Source of the DNA: Nitrospira sp.
GTDB taxonomy: Bacteria; Nitrospirota; Nitrospiria; Nitrospirales; Nitrospiraceae
Reading direction: 5' to 3'
Assembly: GCA_030123565.1 (NCBI GenBank)
Contig: CP126122.1
Coordinates: 3,362,800 to 3,426,799 of the forward strand
DNA: 64,000 nt
Shown here: piece by piece, positions 8,049 through 15,541 of the stretch
How the letters are laid out: each line of letters begins with the position of its first letter
How positions within the stretch are numbered: the stretch's first letter is position 1
Translations under genes and position numbers: made by a program
Notes under the pieces: model-generated
The model's input: the letters and a program-made list of their open reading frames with translations, nothing else
Told to the model about the DNA's origin: nothing
Databases searched by the model: none

Positions 8049-9068
8049 CTATACGACCTGTGCTTCATCCTCTTCATCGCGCTCCAGAACGATGTCCACC
8101 ATCCCCGCCGGCCGGTAGTCTGCCGCCGCAACCTTCAGATGTTCGACGACCGGAGCGTCACTGTTGCCCAACCTGGCGAGCGTTTCGATGATCCGCTCGG
8201 GACTCCCCCAGTCGCTCCACCACAGACCCTCCATCTCCATCACCGCCGTCTCACCCGGCACCTGTGCGAGGAGGTCGCGTGAAAAATTCAAGTGCGGCAT
8301 GCGCTCATAGATCGCGCGCAACACTTCGGCTTCCTTCGGTGTATCGATCGCCTCGCCGAGGCGTTCGAAGAGGGCCATCATCTTCGGCAATACCCTCCTG
8401 CCCAGGTTCCAGAACCGGTCCACCTTCCCCGCCATCAGGAACGTATTCCACAAGGCCCCTGAAGCATAGGCCAACTGTGCCAAGGCCGGCTCCGGTTTCT
8501 CTAAAAATGTCTTGACGGCCCGCACCGGGCGGGCGCCGAAACAGGCCAACTCATGATGCGGCTTGATCCACCCGTACTCCGGTTCCGGTCCCTCCGGCCG
8601 GGCCGCAAGCAACACCACCCTATCGGTCAATTCCTCCGCCGCCCGGACCGCATAGAGCACTTCCCTGAGAAACCGTTCCTCGGGAAACACAAAATGATCG
8701 GAGGGAGCAATCACGACCGTGCCCTCCGGATCACGCGCCCGGATGTAGGTCAAGGGGAGAAAAATCCCCGGCGCCGTGTCAACGTTGCGTGGCTGCACCA
8801 ACACCATCCCGGGATGCCGGTCACCGATCTGTCCCCAGGCCTCCTGGTGTCCACGCCCGACCACCACGACCGTGCGTGCAGGACTCGTGACCCGCATCAT
8901 GCGGTCGAGGGTATGTTGGAACATCGACCTCGTCCCGATGAACCGGCAATATTGTTTGGGGACCGTCCGGCCGAGCCAGCGCCTGATCGCCGGTTGCATC
9001 CGGACACCTTCTCCCCCTGCCAGCACGATCGACCAACGCCGTCCGCCCGGGTCCAACGATTCCCCCAT
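8049..9068 (-). CDS. Mannose-1-phosphate guanylyltransferase-like sugar nucleotidyltransferase
   Basis: The 339-residue protein opens with SIVLAGGEGVRMQP, the L-A-G-G-x-G-x-R-x-x-P loop of sugar-1-phosphate nucleotidyltransferases. It continues with R-x-x-P-K-Q-Y-C (VPKQYCRFIG) and later VIAPSDHFVFP, the metal-binding P-S-D-H segment near 120. FLEKPEP and a G-x-L-W-N-T-F-L-M segment near residue 200 match the GDP-mannose pyrophosphorylase family, which activates mannose 1-phosphate with GTP. It lacks the C-terminal isomerase domain of the bifunctional enzymes. ATG at 9068 is fixed by AAGGAGGTC. It is the last gene behind the regulated promoter at 9489-9543, after two mini-genes. Confidence 0.86.
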   Translation of the reverse strand: MGESLDPGGRRWSIVLAGGEGVRMQPAIRRWLGRTVPKQYCRFIGTRSMFQHTLDRMMRVTSPARTVVVVGRGHQEAWGQIGDRHPGMVLVQPRNVDTAPGIFLPLTYIRARDPEGTVVIAPSDHFVFPEERFLREVLYAVRAAEELTDRVVLLAARPEGPEPEYGWIKPHHELACFGARPVRAVKTFLEKPEPALAQLAYASGALWNTFLMAGKVDRFWNLGRRVLPKMMALFERLGEAIDTPKEAEVLRAIYERMPHLNFSRDLLAQVPGETAVMEMEGLWWSDWGSPERIIETLARLGNSDAPVVEHLKVAAADYRPAGMVDIVLERDEEDEAQVV

Positions 9069-9120
9069 GATATGACCTCCTTCCATCGAAAGAAAACGGT
9101 TCCTGTGACCATGAGGCCCT

Positions 9121-9267
9121 TCAGCAGCCGGTTTCCTGAACGATGTTGTTCTCACGCTTCACCGGCATCCCGATCAATCCGACCTGCTTTTCATCGAGGA
9201 AGGACAGCCACAATATCGCCCCCCATACCAAACATGTGATCCCTCCCAGCGCCAACAGCACCAGCAT
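9121..9267 (-). CDS. 48-residue single-helix membrane protein
   Basis: This small gene encodes one hydrophobic helix (residues 1-25, MLVLLALGGITCLVWG onward) and a charged tail with lysines and glutamates that ends in cysteine. An A-rich/G-rich ribosome site (GGAAAGGGGG) precedes the ATG. It lies 47 bp after another mini-gene and 52 bp before the nucleotidyltransferase, so the three form a likely operon. I do not recognise a family. Topology suggests the tail faces the cytoplasm or periplasm with no catalytic domain, so a regulator or assembly factor is more likely than an enzyme. Confidence 0.6.
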   Translation of the reverse strand: MLVLLALGGITCLVWGAILWLSFLDEKQVGLIGMPVKRENNIVQETGC

Positions 9268-9314
9268 GACATCCCCCTTTCCGCCGGCCTCCCCGCAAGG
9301 GCGAGAGAGGTCCC

Positions 9315-9425
9315 TTACTCGGAGAGATCCAGCAGGGACACGCCCCAGAAGACCATGACTCCCATCGCGGCAATGACCAACAACAGCAGCAGCGTGACCG
9401 GCGCTATGGTTTTCAGTTTGTTCAT
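9315..9425 (-). CDS. 36-residue single-helix membrane protein, first gene of a regulated operon
   Basis: The protein is a lysine-flanked start (MNKLK) followed by one long hydrophobic helix (residues 7-31) and a short acidic end (DLSE). AAAGGTG 7 bp before the ATG is a plausible ribosome site. It is about 64 bp downstream of the -10 box of the operator/promoter at 9489-9543, whose arrangement is duplicated upstream of another mini-gene at 11932. The two mini-proteins share size and design rather than sequence. This suggests membrane peptides that act on a larger partner such as the neighbouring sensor kinase; that is inference. Confidence 0.62.
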   Translation of the reverse strand: MNKLKTIAPVTLLLLLVIAAMGVMVFWGVSLLDLSE

Positions 9426-9488
9426 CTCGTTCACCTTTCAAGATCTGTCCGAGACGGGATCCTCCTCGCCCCGCCCTGCCATGGGGAC

Positions 9489-9543
9489 AATATAACCGCA
9501 CAACATGAACCGACGATGAACGGGGCATGAAGAATTCTTCATG
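9489..9543 (-). promoter_or_regulatory. Operator/promoter copy 2 of the OmpR-type regulator
   Basis: On the minus strand the order is CATGAAGAATTCTTCATG (9543-9526, a perfect 18-bp palindrome) followed by further TTCAT boxes. The three TTCAT boxes end at 9527, 9516 and 9505, exactly 11 bp apart. TATATT (9494-9489) begins 10 bp after the last box. The same architecture with identical spacing stands at 11830-11884. Direct repeats one helical turn apart overlapping the -35 position are typical of OmpR/PhoB-family activators. Confidence 0.75.
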
Positions 9544-9598
9544 GAGAGGGGGCGGATCCAAGGGCCTCGGGCGAAGCAGGAGAAAGGGGCGCGGAACC

Positions 9599-11023
9599 TC
9601 AGCCCTGCGCCGCCGGCAATGTCAGGGTGAAGACCGAGCCCTTGCCGACCTCACTCTCCACGGAAATGGTCCCGTGATGGGCCTCCGCGATTTCCTTCAC
9701 GATGGGAAGGCCGAGCCCGTGGCCGCCCGAATCCCTGGCGCGGGCGGGATCGGTCCGGTAGAAACGCTCGAACAGCAGCGGAAGGTGCTCCTGGGCGATG
9801 CCCTGCCCCGTGTCCCGCACGGCCACGCGCACGTCGCCCCGCAAACCGCCCAGATGCACCGTGACGGTACCGCCCGGATCGGTGTACCGCAAGGCATTGT
9901 CCAGGAGGTTGATGAACACCTGTTTCAAGCGCTCCGCGTCGCCGAGCACCGGACCAACCGGCTCCTGCTCCAGCACGAGCCGGATGCGCCGATCCTCCGC
10001 CACCGGTGTCAGGTCGTCGATCAGTTCTCGCAACAGCGGCTCCAGCGCGAGCGGCACCAATTCCACCGGCGGCCGATCGCCGGCGAAGCGGGCCAGGGTC
10101 AAGAGCGATCTTGTCAGCACGATCAGGCGCTGCACCTGCTCCAGGTTGGAGACGAGCACCTCCCGATATTCTTCGACCGATCGCGAACGTTGCAACGCCA
10201 CCTCCAGATTCCCCTGCATCACGGTCAACGGCGTCTTCATCTCATGGGCGGCATAGTCCGTGAATCGCCGTTGGCTCTCGGCAGCCTTCTGTAACCGATC
10301 GAGCATCCCGTTGAACGCCTGGGCCAGCCGTTCGAATTCTTCGAACGGCGCATTCAGGTTGACCCGGGAACGCAGGGCGGATTCGGAAATACTCTCGGCG
10401 GTGCGGCTCAAGACTTCGACCGGATCGAGCACCTTGCGGGCCAGCCATCCGCTGCCGAACCAGGAGGCGGTCAGGACCGCCACGGACCCCAGCATGAGCA
10501 GGCCCATGAGGCTTCGATGGGTTCTCCGGAAAAATACCAGAGACTCTTCGGCTTGCAGCAGATACCGCACCTCGTCCTGCTGCCGGATCGGGACGAAGAC
10601 TTGACGAACCGGCGCCCCGGACGAGGTCTCGATCGTCTCATAGACCACCTCTCCGTTCTTGCCCCGTTCCAACAGGGCCGCATCCACCGACGGCCTCGGC
10701 ACCACCGCGCTGCCTTCCCACACGACCGTCCCGTCAAGCGCCAGAATATGGACCGAATGCGAGACCTCCCGCAATTCCTTCATCCGTTCGTCGGTCACCT
10801 GTGCGCCGCGCGGCACGACGATCTCGTGGTCCGGCCGCTTCAACAACTCAGGCCGTTGCTCGATCAGTTCGGCCAGGGTGTCCGCGAACCCGAACAGGCG
10901 ACCGTCCACATACTGCTGCAACAGACTGTGGAATCCGGTGTAGACGAGCATATTGAAGACGGCGAGCAGCGCGGCGATGAGCGCCACCGTGTAGAGGCGG
11001 AACTGGGTGCGGAAGCTGCTCAC
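9599..11023 (-). CDS. Membrane sensor histidine kinase (CusS/heavy-metal-sensor type)
   Basis: The 474-residue kinase has one membrane helix at 8-28, a periplasmic sensing domain of about 145 residues, and a second helix at about 175-195. A HAMP linker (WLARKVLDPVEVL onward) follows, then a dimerisation domain with phospho-acceptor histidine in YAAHEMKTPL. The ATP domain has the N box NLLDNALRYT, G1 DTGQGIA, F box FERFYR and G2 GGHGLGLPIV. The start is GTG at 11023, overlapping the response-regulator stop by 4 bp (GTGA), so the pair is coupled. The signal sensed is unknown. The same frame stays open far upstream, but that part is only the shadow of the regulator gene. Confidence 0.93.
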   Translation of the reverse strand: MSSFRTQFRLYTVALIAALLAVFNMLVYTGFHSLLQQYVDGRLFGFADTLAELIEQRPELLKRPDHEIVVPRGAQVTDERMKELREVSHSVHILALDGTVVWEGSAVVPRPSVDAALLERGKNGEVVYETIETSSGAPVRQVFVPIRQQDEVRYLLQAEESLVFFRRTHRSLMGLLMLGSVAVLTASWFGSGWLARKVLDPVEVLSRTAESISESALRSRVNLNAPFEEFERLAQAFNGMLDRLQKAAESQRRFTDYAAHEMKTPLTVMQGNLEVALQRSRSVEEYREVLVSNLEQVQRLIVLTRSLLTLARFAGDRPPVELVPLALEPLLRELIDDLTPVAEDRRIRLVLEQEPVGPVLGDAERLKQVFINLLDNALRYTDPGGTVTVHLGGLRGDVRVAVRDTGQGIAQEHLPLLFERFYRTDPARARDSGGHGLGLPIVKEIAEAHHGTISVESEVGKGSVFTLTLPAAQG

Positions 11024-11694
11024 TCGCCCGTCTCCAGCTTGTAGCCCACGCCGCGCACAGTGGCGATCAACGGCGAGGTGAAGTCCCGGTCGATCTTGAC
11101 CCGCAACGAGCGGATATACACGTCCACGACATTCGTCATCGGGTCGTAGTTGAGGCCCCACACCCGTTCCAGAATCGCGGTCCTGGTCAGGACGATGTCG
11201 CGGTTCCTCAACAGATATTCCAGCAGGGCGAATTCCTTGCTGGTCAGGACGATCTCCTTTCCGCCTCGCCACACCCGGCGCGACGCGGGGTCCATCTCCA
11301 GGTCCTTCGCCTTCAGGCGGCTGCCGGCATGTGGCCCGCCTCGCCGGAGCAGGGCCCGGACCCGCGCCACCAATTCCGTGAACGCGAAGGGTTTCGTCAA
11401 ATAGTCGTCCGCGCCGGCATCCAGACCGGCCACCTTGTCCTCCACCGCGTCGCGGGCGGTCAAGAGGAGGATCGGCGTGCGTTTGCCCTTCTCCCGGAGG
11501 CGGCGGCACAGCGTCAGGCCGTCCAGTTTTGGCAACATCACATCCACGACCAACAGGTCGAAATTGTCGTCCGTGGCGAGGATCAGCCCCGTCTCGCCGT
11601 CGGCCGCCGTCTCGACCGTATGTTGCTCCTCTTCCAACCCCTTGCGGAGAAACTGCGCCAGATCGGCGTCGTCTTCGATGACTAGAATACGCAT
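11020..11694 (-). CDS. OmpR/PhoB-family response regulator
   Basis: This 224-residue regulator has a receiver domain (IEDDAD acidic pocket, phospho-acceptor D51 in VVDVMLP, T in LLLTARD, lysine in LTKPF). A winged-helix effector follows (VLTSKEFALLEYLLRN, MTNVVDVYIRSLRVKID, ATVRGVGYKL). It is the first gene of a two-gene operon with the kinase. OmpR-family proteins bind direct repeats about 11 bp apart, and such repeats occur in its own divergent upstream region (11830-11868) and at 9505-9543, making these the likely targets. ATG at 11694 gives the canonical MRILVIEDD start. Confidence 0.95.
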   Translation of the reverse strand: MRILVIEDDADLAQFLRKGLEEEQHTVETAADGETGLILATDDNFDLLVVDVMLPKLDGLTLCRRLREKGKRTPILLLTARDAVEDKVAGLDAGADDYLTKPFAFTELVARVRALLRRGGPHAGSRLKAKDLEMDPASRRVWRGGKEIVLTSKEFALLEYLLRNRDIVLTRTAILERVWGLNYDPMTNVVDVYIRSLRVKIDRDFTSPLIATVRGVGYKLETGE

Positions 11695-11829
11695 GGTGCT
11701 CCTCGCTTCGGTGACAACGGAGCGCGCCGGCACAATGCTCGTCGCAGTATGGGCGCGACTCGCTGTCGTTCAATCAGCGTTCCATCGGATGGAGCGATCA
11801 TAACAAGGCTCATCGGCCTTTTCTCTCTG

Positions 11830-11884
11830 CATGAAGGCTTCTTCATGGAGGTTTCATCCGCGCTTCATATTCGCCTGATATCAA
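11830..11884 (+). promoter_or_regulatory. Operator/promoter copy 1 of the OmpR-type regulator
   Basis: CATGAAGGCTTCTTCATG (11830-11847) is followed by TTCAT boxes at 11842, 11853 and 11864, exactly 11 bp apart. A TATCAA -10 box at 11879-11884 begins 10 bp after the last one. It points toward the 35-codon gene at 11932 and lies in the divergent region upstream of the regulator gene, so it could also serve autoregulation. Confidence 0.75.
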
Positions 11885-11931
11885 GAGGGTGAGCCGCTCG
11901 GCCGCCATGGCAGAAAAGGAGGTGACAGCCC

Positions 11932-12039
11932 ATGTTGCTGATGCCGTTTCTCCATCCCGCGCTGCTGGTGCTCACGGTGATGCTGCTGGTCACAGGCTTC
12001 GCGGTCCTGAAACTGACCGCAGAAGAATTCCTCGGTTGA
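11932..12039 (+). CDS. 35-residue single-helix membrane protein, divergent from the two-component genes
   Basis: This is a complete mini transcription unit: operator/promoter at 11830-11884, a perfect AGGAGGTGA 7 bp before the ATG, 35 codons, TGA, then a 9-bp hairpin at 12055-12087. The peptide has a short start (MLLMPFLHPALL), a hydrophobic helix to residue 24 and an acidic amphipathic end (TAEEFLG). It lies on the plus strand within an otherwise minus-strand region. It resembles the small membrane regulators found next to some two-component systems, but I recognise no family; interaction with the kinase is inference from the shared promoter. Confidence 0.68.
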   Translation: MLLMPFLHPALLVLTVMLLVTGFAVLKLTAEEFLG

Positions 12040-12054
12040 CGGCTGATGCCGCTT

Positions 12055-12087
12055 GCGAGGGGCTCGGAAGCCATGATCGCCCCTCGC
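12055..12087 (+). terminator. 9-bp perfect hairpin after the 35-codon gene
   Basis: GCGAGGGGC (12055-12063) and GCCCCTCGC (12079-12087) pair perfectly around a 15-base loop, 16 bp after the mini-gene's stop. There is no U-tract, so it may be a 3' protective hairpin rather than an intrinsic terminator. It also lies just past the 3' end of the minus-strand gene at 12123. Confidence 0.5.
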
Positions 12088-12122
12088 GGACCATGCAGAG
12101 CCTGCCCCGACAGCGAACAGGA

Positions 12123-12644
12123 TCACACCAACTGGACCAGCCCCCACAGCAGAAAGAGGCCGTAGACCGTACCGAAGAACCAGGGGAAACTGACGGCTCG
12201 ATGCGCCCACCATTGCCGGTGTTGCCGGAACGCCCAGGAGGGCTCGAAGACAGACGGCTCATTGGCCTCATCCACGATCGCTTCACGATGTTCGCGCAGT
12301 CGATAGAGACTGCTCACCGGCTTTCGCTCCCGCCAATCCGGCAGGGCTTCGATTCCTCGGAGTTGCCACTCCCACAGGGCATTTTGCCCTGAGAACCGAC
12401 CCAACACGATCGCCATCTGGACACTCATGAGAATCCCGATCACGCTCAACAGCACGATGACGATGGTAAAGGGAAGGGCCTGTGATTCCCGCGATACCAA
12501 CAACCCGATCACGGCGACGAAGATCGAATTGGCCGTCAGATAATCCGATAACATCGTGTGGTAGTCCCGGACGCCGGAGGTCCAGAGCGTCAGCAGGTGA
12601 TTATAGTCGGACTGCATGGTATCGCGGCCCCGCTCCTGTTCCAT
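12123..12644 (-). CDS. Three-helix membrane protein of unknown function
   Basis: The product of about 173 residues has two adjacent hydrophobic helices near the N-terminus (SIFVAVIGLLVS, then TIVIVLLSVIGILMSVQMAIVLG), an extended basic/acidic soluble stretch with many arginines and tryptophans, and a last helix at the C-terminus (FFGTVYGLFLLWGLVQL). The layout resembles small cytoplasm-facing membrane proteins annotated as RipA-like or hypothetical. It begins 4 bp after the glucan phosphorylase stop, within the same transcript. ATG at 12644 is preferred because GGAG lies 9 bp upstream; ATG at 12617 is an alternative. Confidence 0.65.
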   Translation of the reverse strand: MEQERGRDTMQSDYNHLLTLWTSGVRDYHTMLSDYLTANSIFVAVIGLLVSRESQALPFTIVIVLLSVIGILMSVQMAIVLGRFSGQNALWEWQLRGIEALPDWRERKPVSSLYRLREHREAIVDEANEPSVFEPSWAFRQHRQWWAHRAVSFPWFFGTVYGLFLLWGLVQLV

Positions 12645-12648
12645 CCAG

Positions 12649-14376
12649 CTAGACTCCATGACCGGGCTGTCCATTCAACCGATAGGCATTGCGAAGATAT
12701 TGTCCCACCATGCGTTGCGTATTGAAAAACGCGCCGTTGATCGCGATGGCATGTTTCATGATTTCCATGAACCCTTCCCGATTCCCATAAAAACAGGGCA
12801 GCACGTGATGCTCGAGTTTGTCGTAGAGCGCCGCTGCATGGCAGGTATCCATGTCCGATGCGGGCGTGAGACAGGTCTCGACCTTCTCGCCGATCGACCA
12901 GCCTGTGACTCCCTCGATGTGCCCCTCGACCCACCAGCCGTCCAACACGCTCAAACTGGGCACACCGTTGACGGCGGCCTTCATGCCGCTGGTGCCGGAG
13001 GCTTCCATGGGCGGCAGCGGCGTGTTCAGCCAGATATCCACCCCGGCACAGAGCAGGCGGGCCAGCGTCATGTCGTAATTGGCGAGGTACGCCACGGGCA
13101 ACAGCCCGCGCATGTCGTGAATGCGATGGATCATGTCCTTGCCGGCCTGGTCCTGCGGATGCGCCTTGCCGGCAAACACGAATTGAATCGGTCCCACCTC
13201 CTTGGCCAACCGCTGCAGCCGCTCGACATCGTGGAAAACCAGCGTTCCCCGTTTGTACGCGGTCGCGCGGCGAGCGAAGCCGATGGTGAGGACATCGTGA
13301 TCGAACCCCGCGTTGGTCTCCCGATTCACGGCATCCACCAACGCCAGCTTGGCCTCCCGATGGGCGGCCCAGATTTCCCGGCCGGGAATGCTGATGGCGT
13401 AACGGAGCGACAGTTGGTCGTACCGCCAATCCGGCAGGCGGCGGTCATACAGGTTCTGAAACGAGGGCGCGGCCCAGGAGACGGCATGTACGCCGTTCGT
13501 AATGGAATGGATCGGATAGCCCGGGTACAGGGAATGGGACACCTCTCCATGTCGCATGGCCACCCCGTTCACATAACGCGAGCCCCGCAGGGCCAACAGG
13601 GTCATGTTCAACCCCTCTTGATGTTGACAGGCTCGCACCAGGTCGCATCGCCGGCTCCCCAGGACCCGATGGGCAAGGTCCGCCGGAAACTGGTCATGTC
13701 CTGCCGGCACTGGGGTATGGGTCGTGAACACACATTGCTCCCGCACTTTCGCGATCACCTCCGGCGGCACCTCTCCGTTCTGCAGTCGCGCCCCCATGGC
13801 GTCTTCGATCAAGGCCAGGACCAGCAGCGCCGCATGCCCCTCGTTGAGGTGATAGCGAAAGATGTCCCCGTACCCCAAGGCGCGCAAGATCGCGAACCCG
13901 CCGAACCCCAGCACCGTTTCCTGACACAAACGATAATGAGCATCGCCGCCGTAGAGGGAATCGGTGATGGTCCGATCCCATGGGCTGTTGCCGGCCAGAT
14001 CCGTGTCGAGCAAATAGACCGGGACCGTATGGCCGGACATCCCTATGACGTGGTACCGCCAGGCGCGAACCGACACCCTTCGTCCGTCGATCTCGACGGA
14101 GACCTGCGGATCCAAGGGCTCGGCGAAGTCATCGATCGACCAGGCGACAGGTTCTTCCGACTGCCGACCCTTTTGATCGAGCCGTTGATAGAAATAGCCG
14201 CGCCGGTGCAGGAGCGTGACGCCGACCATCGGCACCTCCAGATCGGCGGCGGAACGCAACGTGTCGCCTGCCAGAACCCCAAGCCCTCCTGCATAGGTCG
14301 GCATCAGGGGATCCAGGCCGATTTCCATCGAGAAGTACGCCACCCGCGCGGGCGGTTTCACCGGCGGCTCATCCAT
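12649..14376 (-). CDS. Alpha-glucan phosphorylase (GT35, short bacterial form)
   Basis: The 575-residue enzyme releases glucose 1-phosphate from glycogen or maltodextrin in the cytoplasm. It starts with VAYFSMEIGLDPLMPTYAGG, the marker of the alpha-glucan family phosphorylases. It contains LNEGHAALL, the FTTHTPVPAGHD loop, RRATAYKRG, and the pyridoxal-phosphate lysine region EASGTSGMKAAVNG (lysine near residue 465) followed by LSVLDGWW. It is much shorter than E. coli GlgP (about 800 residues) but normal for this subfamily. AAGGGG precedes the ATG. It is followed closely by a small membrane protein and preceded by a VIT-like gene 10 bp upstream, so it belongs to a long minus-strand operon. 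Confidence 0.92.
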   Translation of the reverse strand: MDEPPVKPPARVAYFSMEIGLDPLMPTYAGGLGVLAGDTLRSAADLEVPMVGVTLLHRRGYFYQRLDQKGRQSEEPVAWSIDDFAEPLDPQVSVEIDGRRVSVRAWRYHVIGMSGHTVPVYLLDTDLAGNSPWDRTITDSLYGGDAHYRLCQETVLGFGGFAILRALGYGDIFRYHLNEGHAALLVLALIEDAMGARLQNGEVPPEVIAKVREQCVFTTHTPVPAGHDQFPADLAHRVLGSRRCDLVRACQHQEGLNMTLLALRGSRYVNGVAMRHGEVSHSLYPGYPIHSITNGVHAVSWAAPSFQNLYDRRLPDWRYDQLSLRYAISIPGREIWAAHREAKLALVDAVNRETNAGFDHDVLTIGFARRATAYKRGTLVFHDVERLQRLAKEVGPIQFVFAGKAHPQDQAGKDMIHRIHDMRGLLPVAYLANYDMTLARLLCAGVDIWLNTPLPPMEASGTSGMKAAVNGVPSLSVLDGWWVEGHIEGVTGWSIGEKVETCLTPASDMDTCHAAALYDKLEHHVLPCFYGNREGFMEIMKHAIAINGAFFNTQRMVGQYLRNAYRLNGQPGHGV

Positions 14377-14386
14377 GACGACCCCT

Positions 14387-14863
14387 TCAGATAAAACGGC
14401 CCCGTACCCACTCGCCCAGATAATGCGTGATCGCCACGACGCAGAGGCCGATCACGACATGTTCGCCGATGACCTTCCAGGGAGGGACCCGTTGCGCTCG
14501 TGCCAGGACATAACTCAACCCCGACAACAGCAACAGACCCCAGCCCAGGCTGGCGACCATCGCCAGATCCAGCGGCATGAACAGCACCGGGATCGCGAAG
14601 GTTCCGGCGATCACGAACTTGGCCAGGAACGTCGCCATGGTCGACTCCCAAATTTCAACGGCGTTCCCATGGTTTTTGGACTCTTCCGCGACGTGGATGC
14701 CCAACGCATCGGACATGGCATCGGCGACGGCGATGGTGAGGATCCCGCCCAGGACCGCGGGACGCGAATGGGTCCCGGCATGGAGCCCCACCATCAACCC
14801 CAGCGTGGTAATCACGCCGGAGGTGAGGCCGAAGCTGAGACCGATCTTCAGGGACGTGCGCAT
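14387..14863 (-). CDS. VIT1/CCC1-type metal transporter-like membrane protein
   Basis: The 158-residue protein begins with GLSFGLTSGVITTLGLMVGL, the first-helix signature of the VIT1/CCC1 iron and manganese transporter family. The family's acidic second-helix region IAVADAMSDALGIHVAEES follows. Three more hydrophobic helices lie in the C-terminal half. The family moves Fe2+ or Mn2+ across membranes, but this form is shorter than plant and yeast proteins and its substrate cannot be told. It sits between the lipid-transport lipoprotein gene (15 bp upstream) and glucan phosphorylase (10 bp downstream), so it is probably co-transcribed. Confidence 0.82.
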   Translation of the reverse strand: MRTSLKIGLSFGLTSGVITTLGLMVGLHAGTHSRPAVLGGILTIAVADAMSDALGIHVAEESKNHGNAVEIWESTMATFLAKFVIAGTFAIPVLFMPLDLAMVASLGWGLLLLSGLSYVLARAQRVPPWKVIGEHVVIGLCVVAITHYLGEWVRGRFI

Positions 14864-14878
14864 CGTCGATCCGGGCGA

Positions 14879-15526
14879 TCAGCAATCCCCTTTTTCCGTT
14901 CCGCGCAGACAGGAGGTGATCCAACCCTCCATCGCCTGCAGTACCTTGGCCGTCGCGCGATTCGCCGCCAGCACACCCCCATAGGCATCGTCGCTCGGGG
15001 CCGGCTCGAGTGCTTCGAAACTCCGGGCGCCCATCACATGCTGTTCCTTCATCTCCACCAACTGCGCGCGCAGCAGGACGCGGGTGCGACTGGGTCGCTG
15101 CAAAAACTCTTGCTGCAGGACCAGGCCGGAGGTGTCCAGCCGGTAATCGCCCTTGACCGCCGTCGGCATCGGCACCACCGCGTGCCAGAGCCCCGTGCTT
15201 TCCAGCGACCGGACCAGCAGGGGCACCAACATGCGGGCCGGAGCATCGGCCCATTGGTTGCTCGCATAGTAGTTCACTTCGTACGGCCGCTGCAGATAGG
15301 CCATGCGCGGCTGATCGAATCCCGCTTCCGCCTGCGGCAGGCCGACGAGCAAGACTCCATGGACCGCCGGCTGCGCGGCGCGGGCGACCGTGTCCCAGGC
15401 AGATTCGTCGAGCGTCAGCAAATAGGTATGGACCGGGCCTTCGGTCGAACGGGGCAGGACACAGGCCGCGACCATGCAGGACAGCAGCAGGGATCCCACC
15501 CATCTCATCGCATGACGGTTCGCCAC
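14879..15526 (-). CDS. ABC-type transport auxiliary lipoprotein (PqiC/DUF330-like)
   Basis: The 215-residue protein has a lipoprotein signal with lipobox MVAAC (C22). A single globular periplasmic domain follows with the pattern of ABC_trans_aux proteins: THTYLL-like strand, P-x-V-x-G-V-L-L-V-G-L-P near 58, R-P-Y-E-V-N-Y-Y-A-S-N-Q-W near 82, P-x-R-M-L-V-P-L-L. These lipoproteins work with MCE proteins to carry phospholipid between membranes. It is the last of four Mla-like genes (permease, ATPase, MCE protein, lipoprotein) in the same direction. The start is GTG at 15526 behind GGGAGC. Confidence 0.85.
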   Translation of the reverse strand: MANRHAMRWVGSLLLSCMVAACVLPRSTEGPVHTYLLTLDESAWDTVARAAQPAVHGVLLVGLPQAEAGFDQPRMAYLQRPYEVNYYASNQWADAPARMLVPLLVRSLESTGLWHAVVPMPTAVKGDYRLDTSGLVLQQEFLQRPSRTRVLLRAQLVEMKEQHVMGARSFEALEPAPSDDAYGGVLAANRATAKVLQAMEGWITSCLRGTEKGDC

Positions 15527-15541
15527 GGCGCTCCCTTCATT

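Noticed and set aside
9599-11773. A 724-codon frame that would fuse the histidine kinase to a long N-terminal part
   Set aside because: The extra part lies wholly over the response-regulator gene in another frame; the GTG at 11023 with 4-bp overlap is the natural start.
12616-14394. A 592-codon open frame on the plus strand opposite the glucan phosphorylase gene
   Set aside because: It mirrors the codons of a well-supported enzyme, has no recognisable domain and no ribosome site; high GC keeps antisense frames open.
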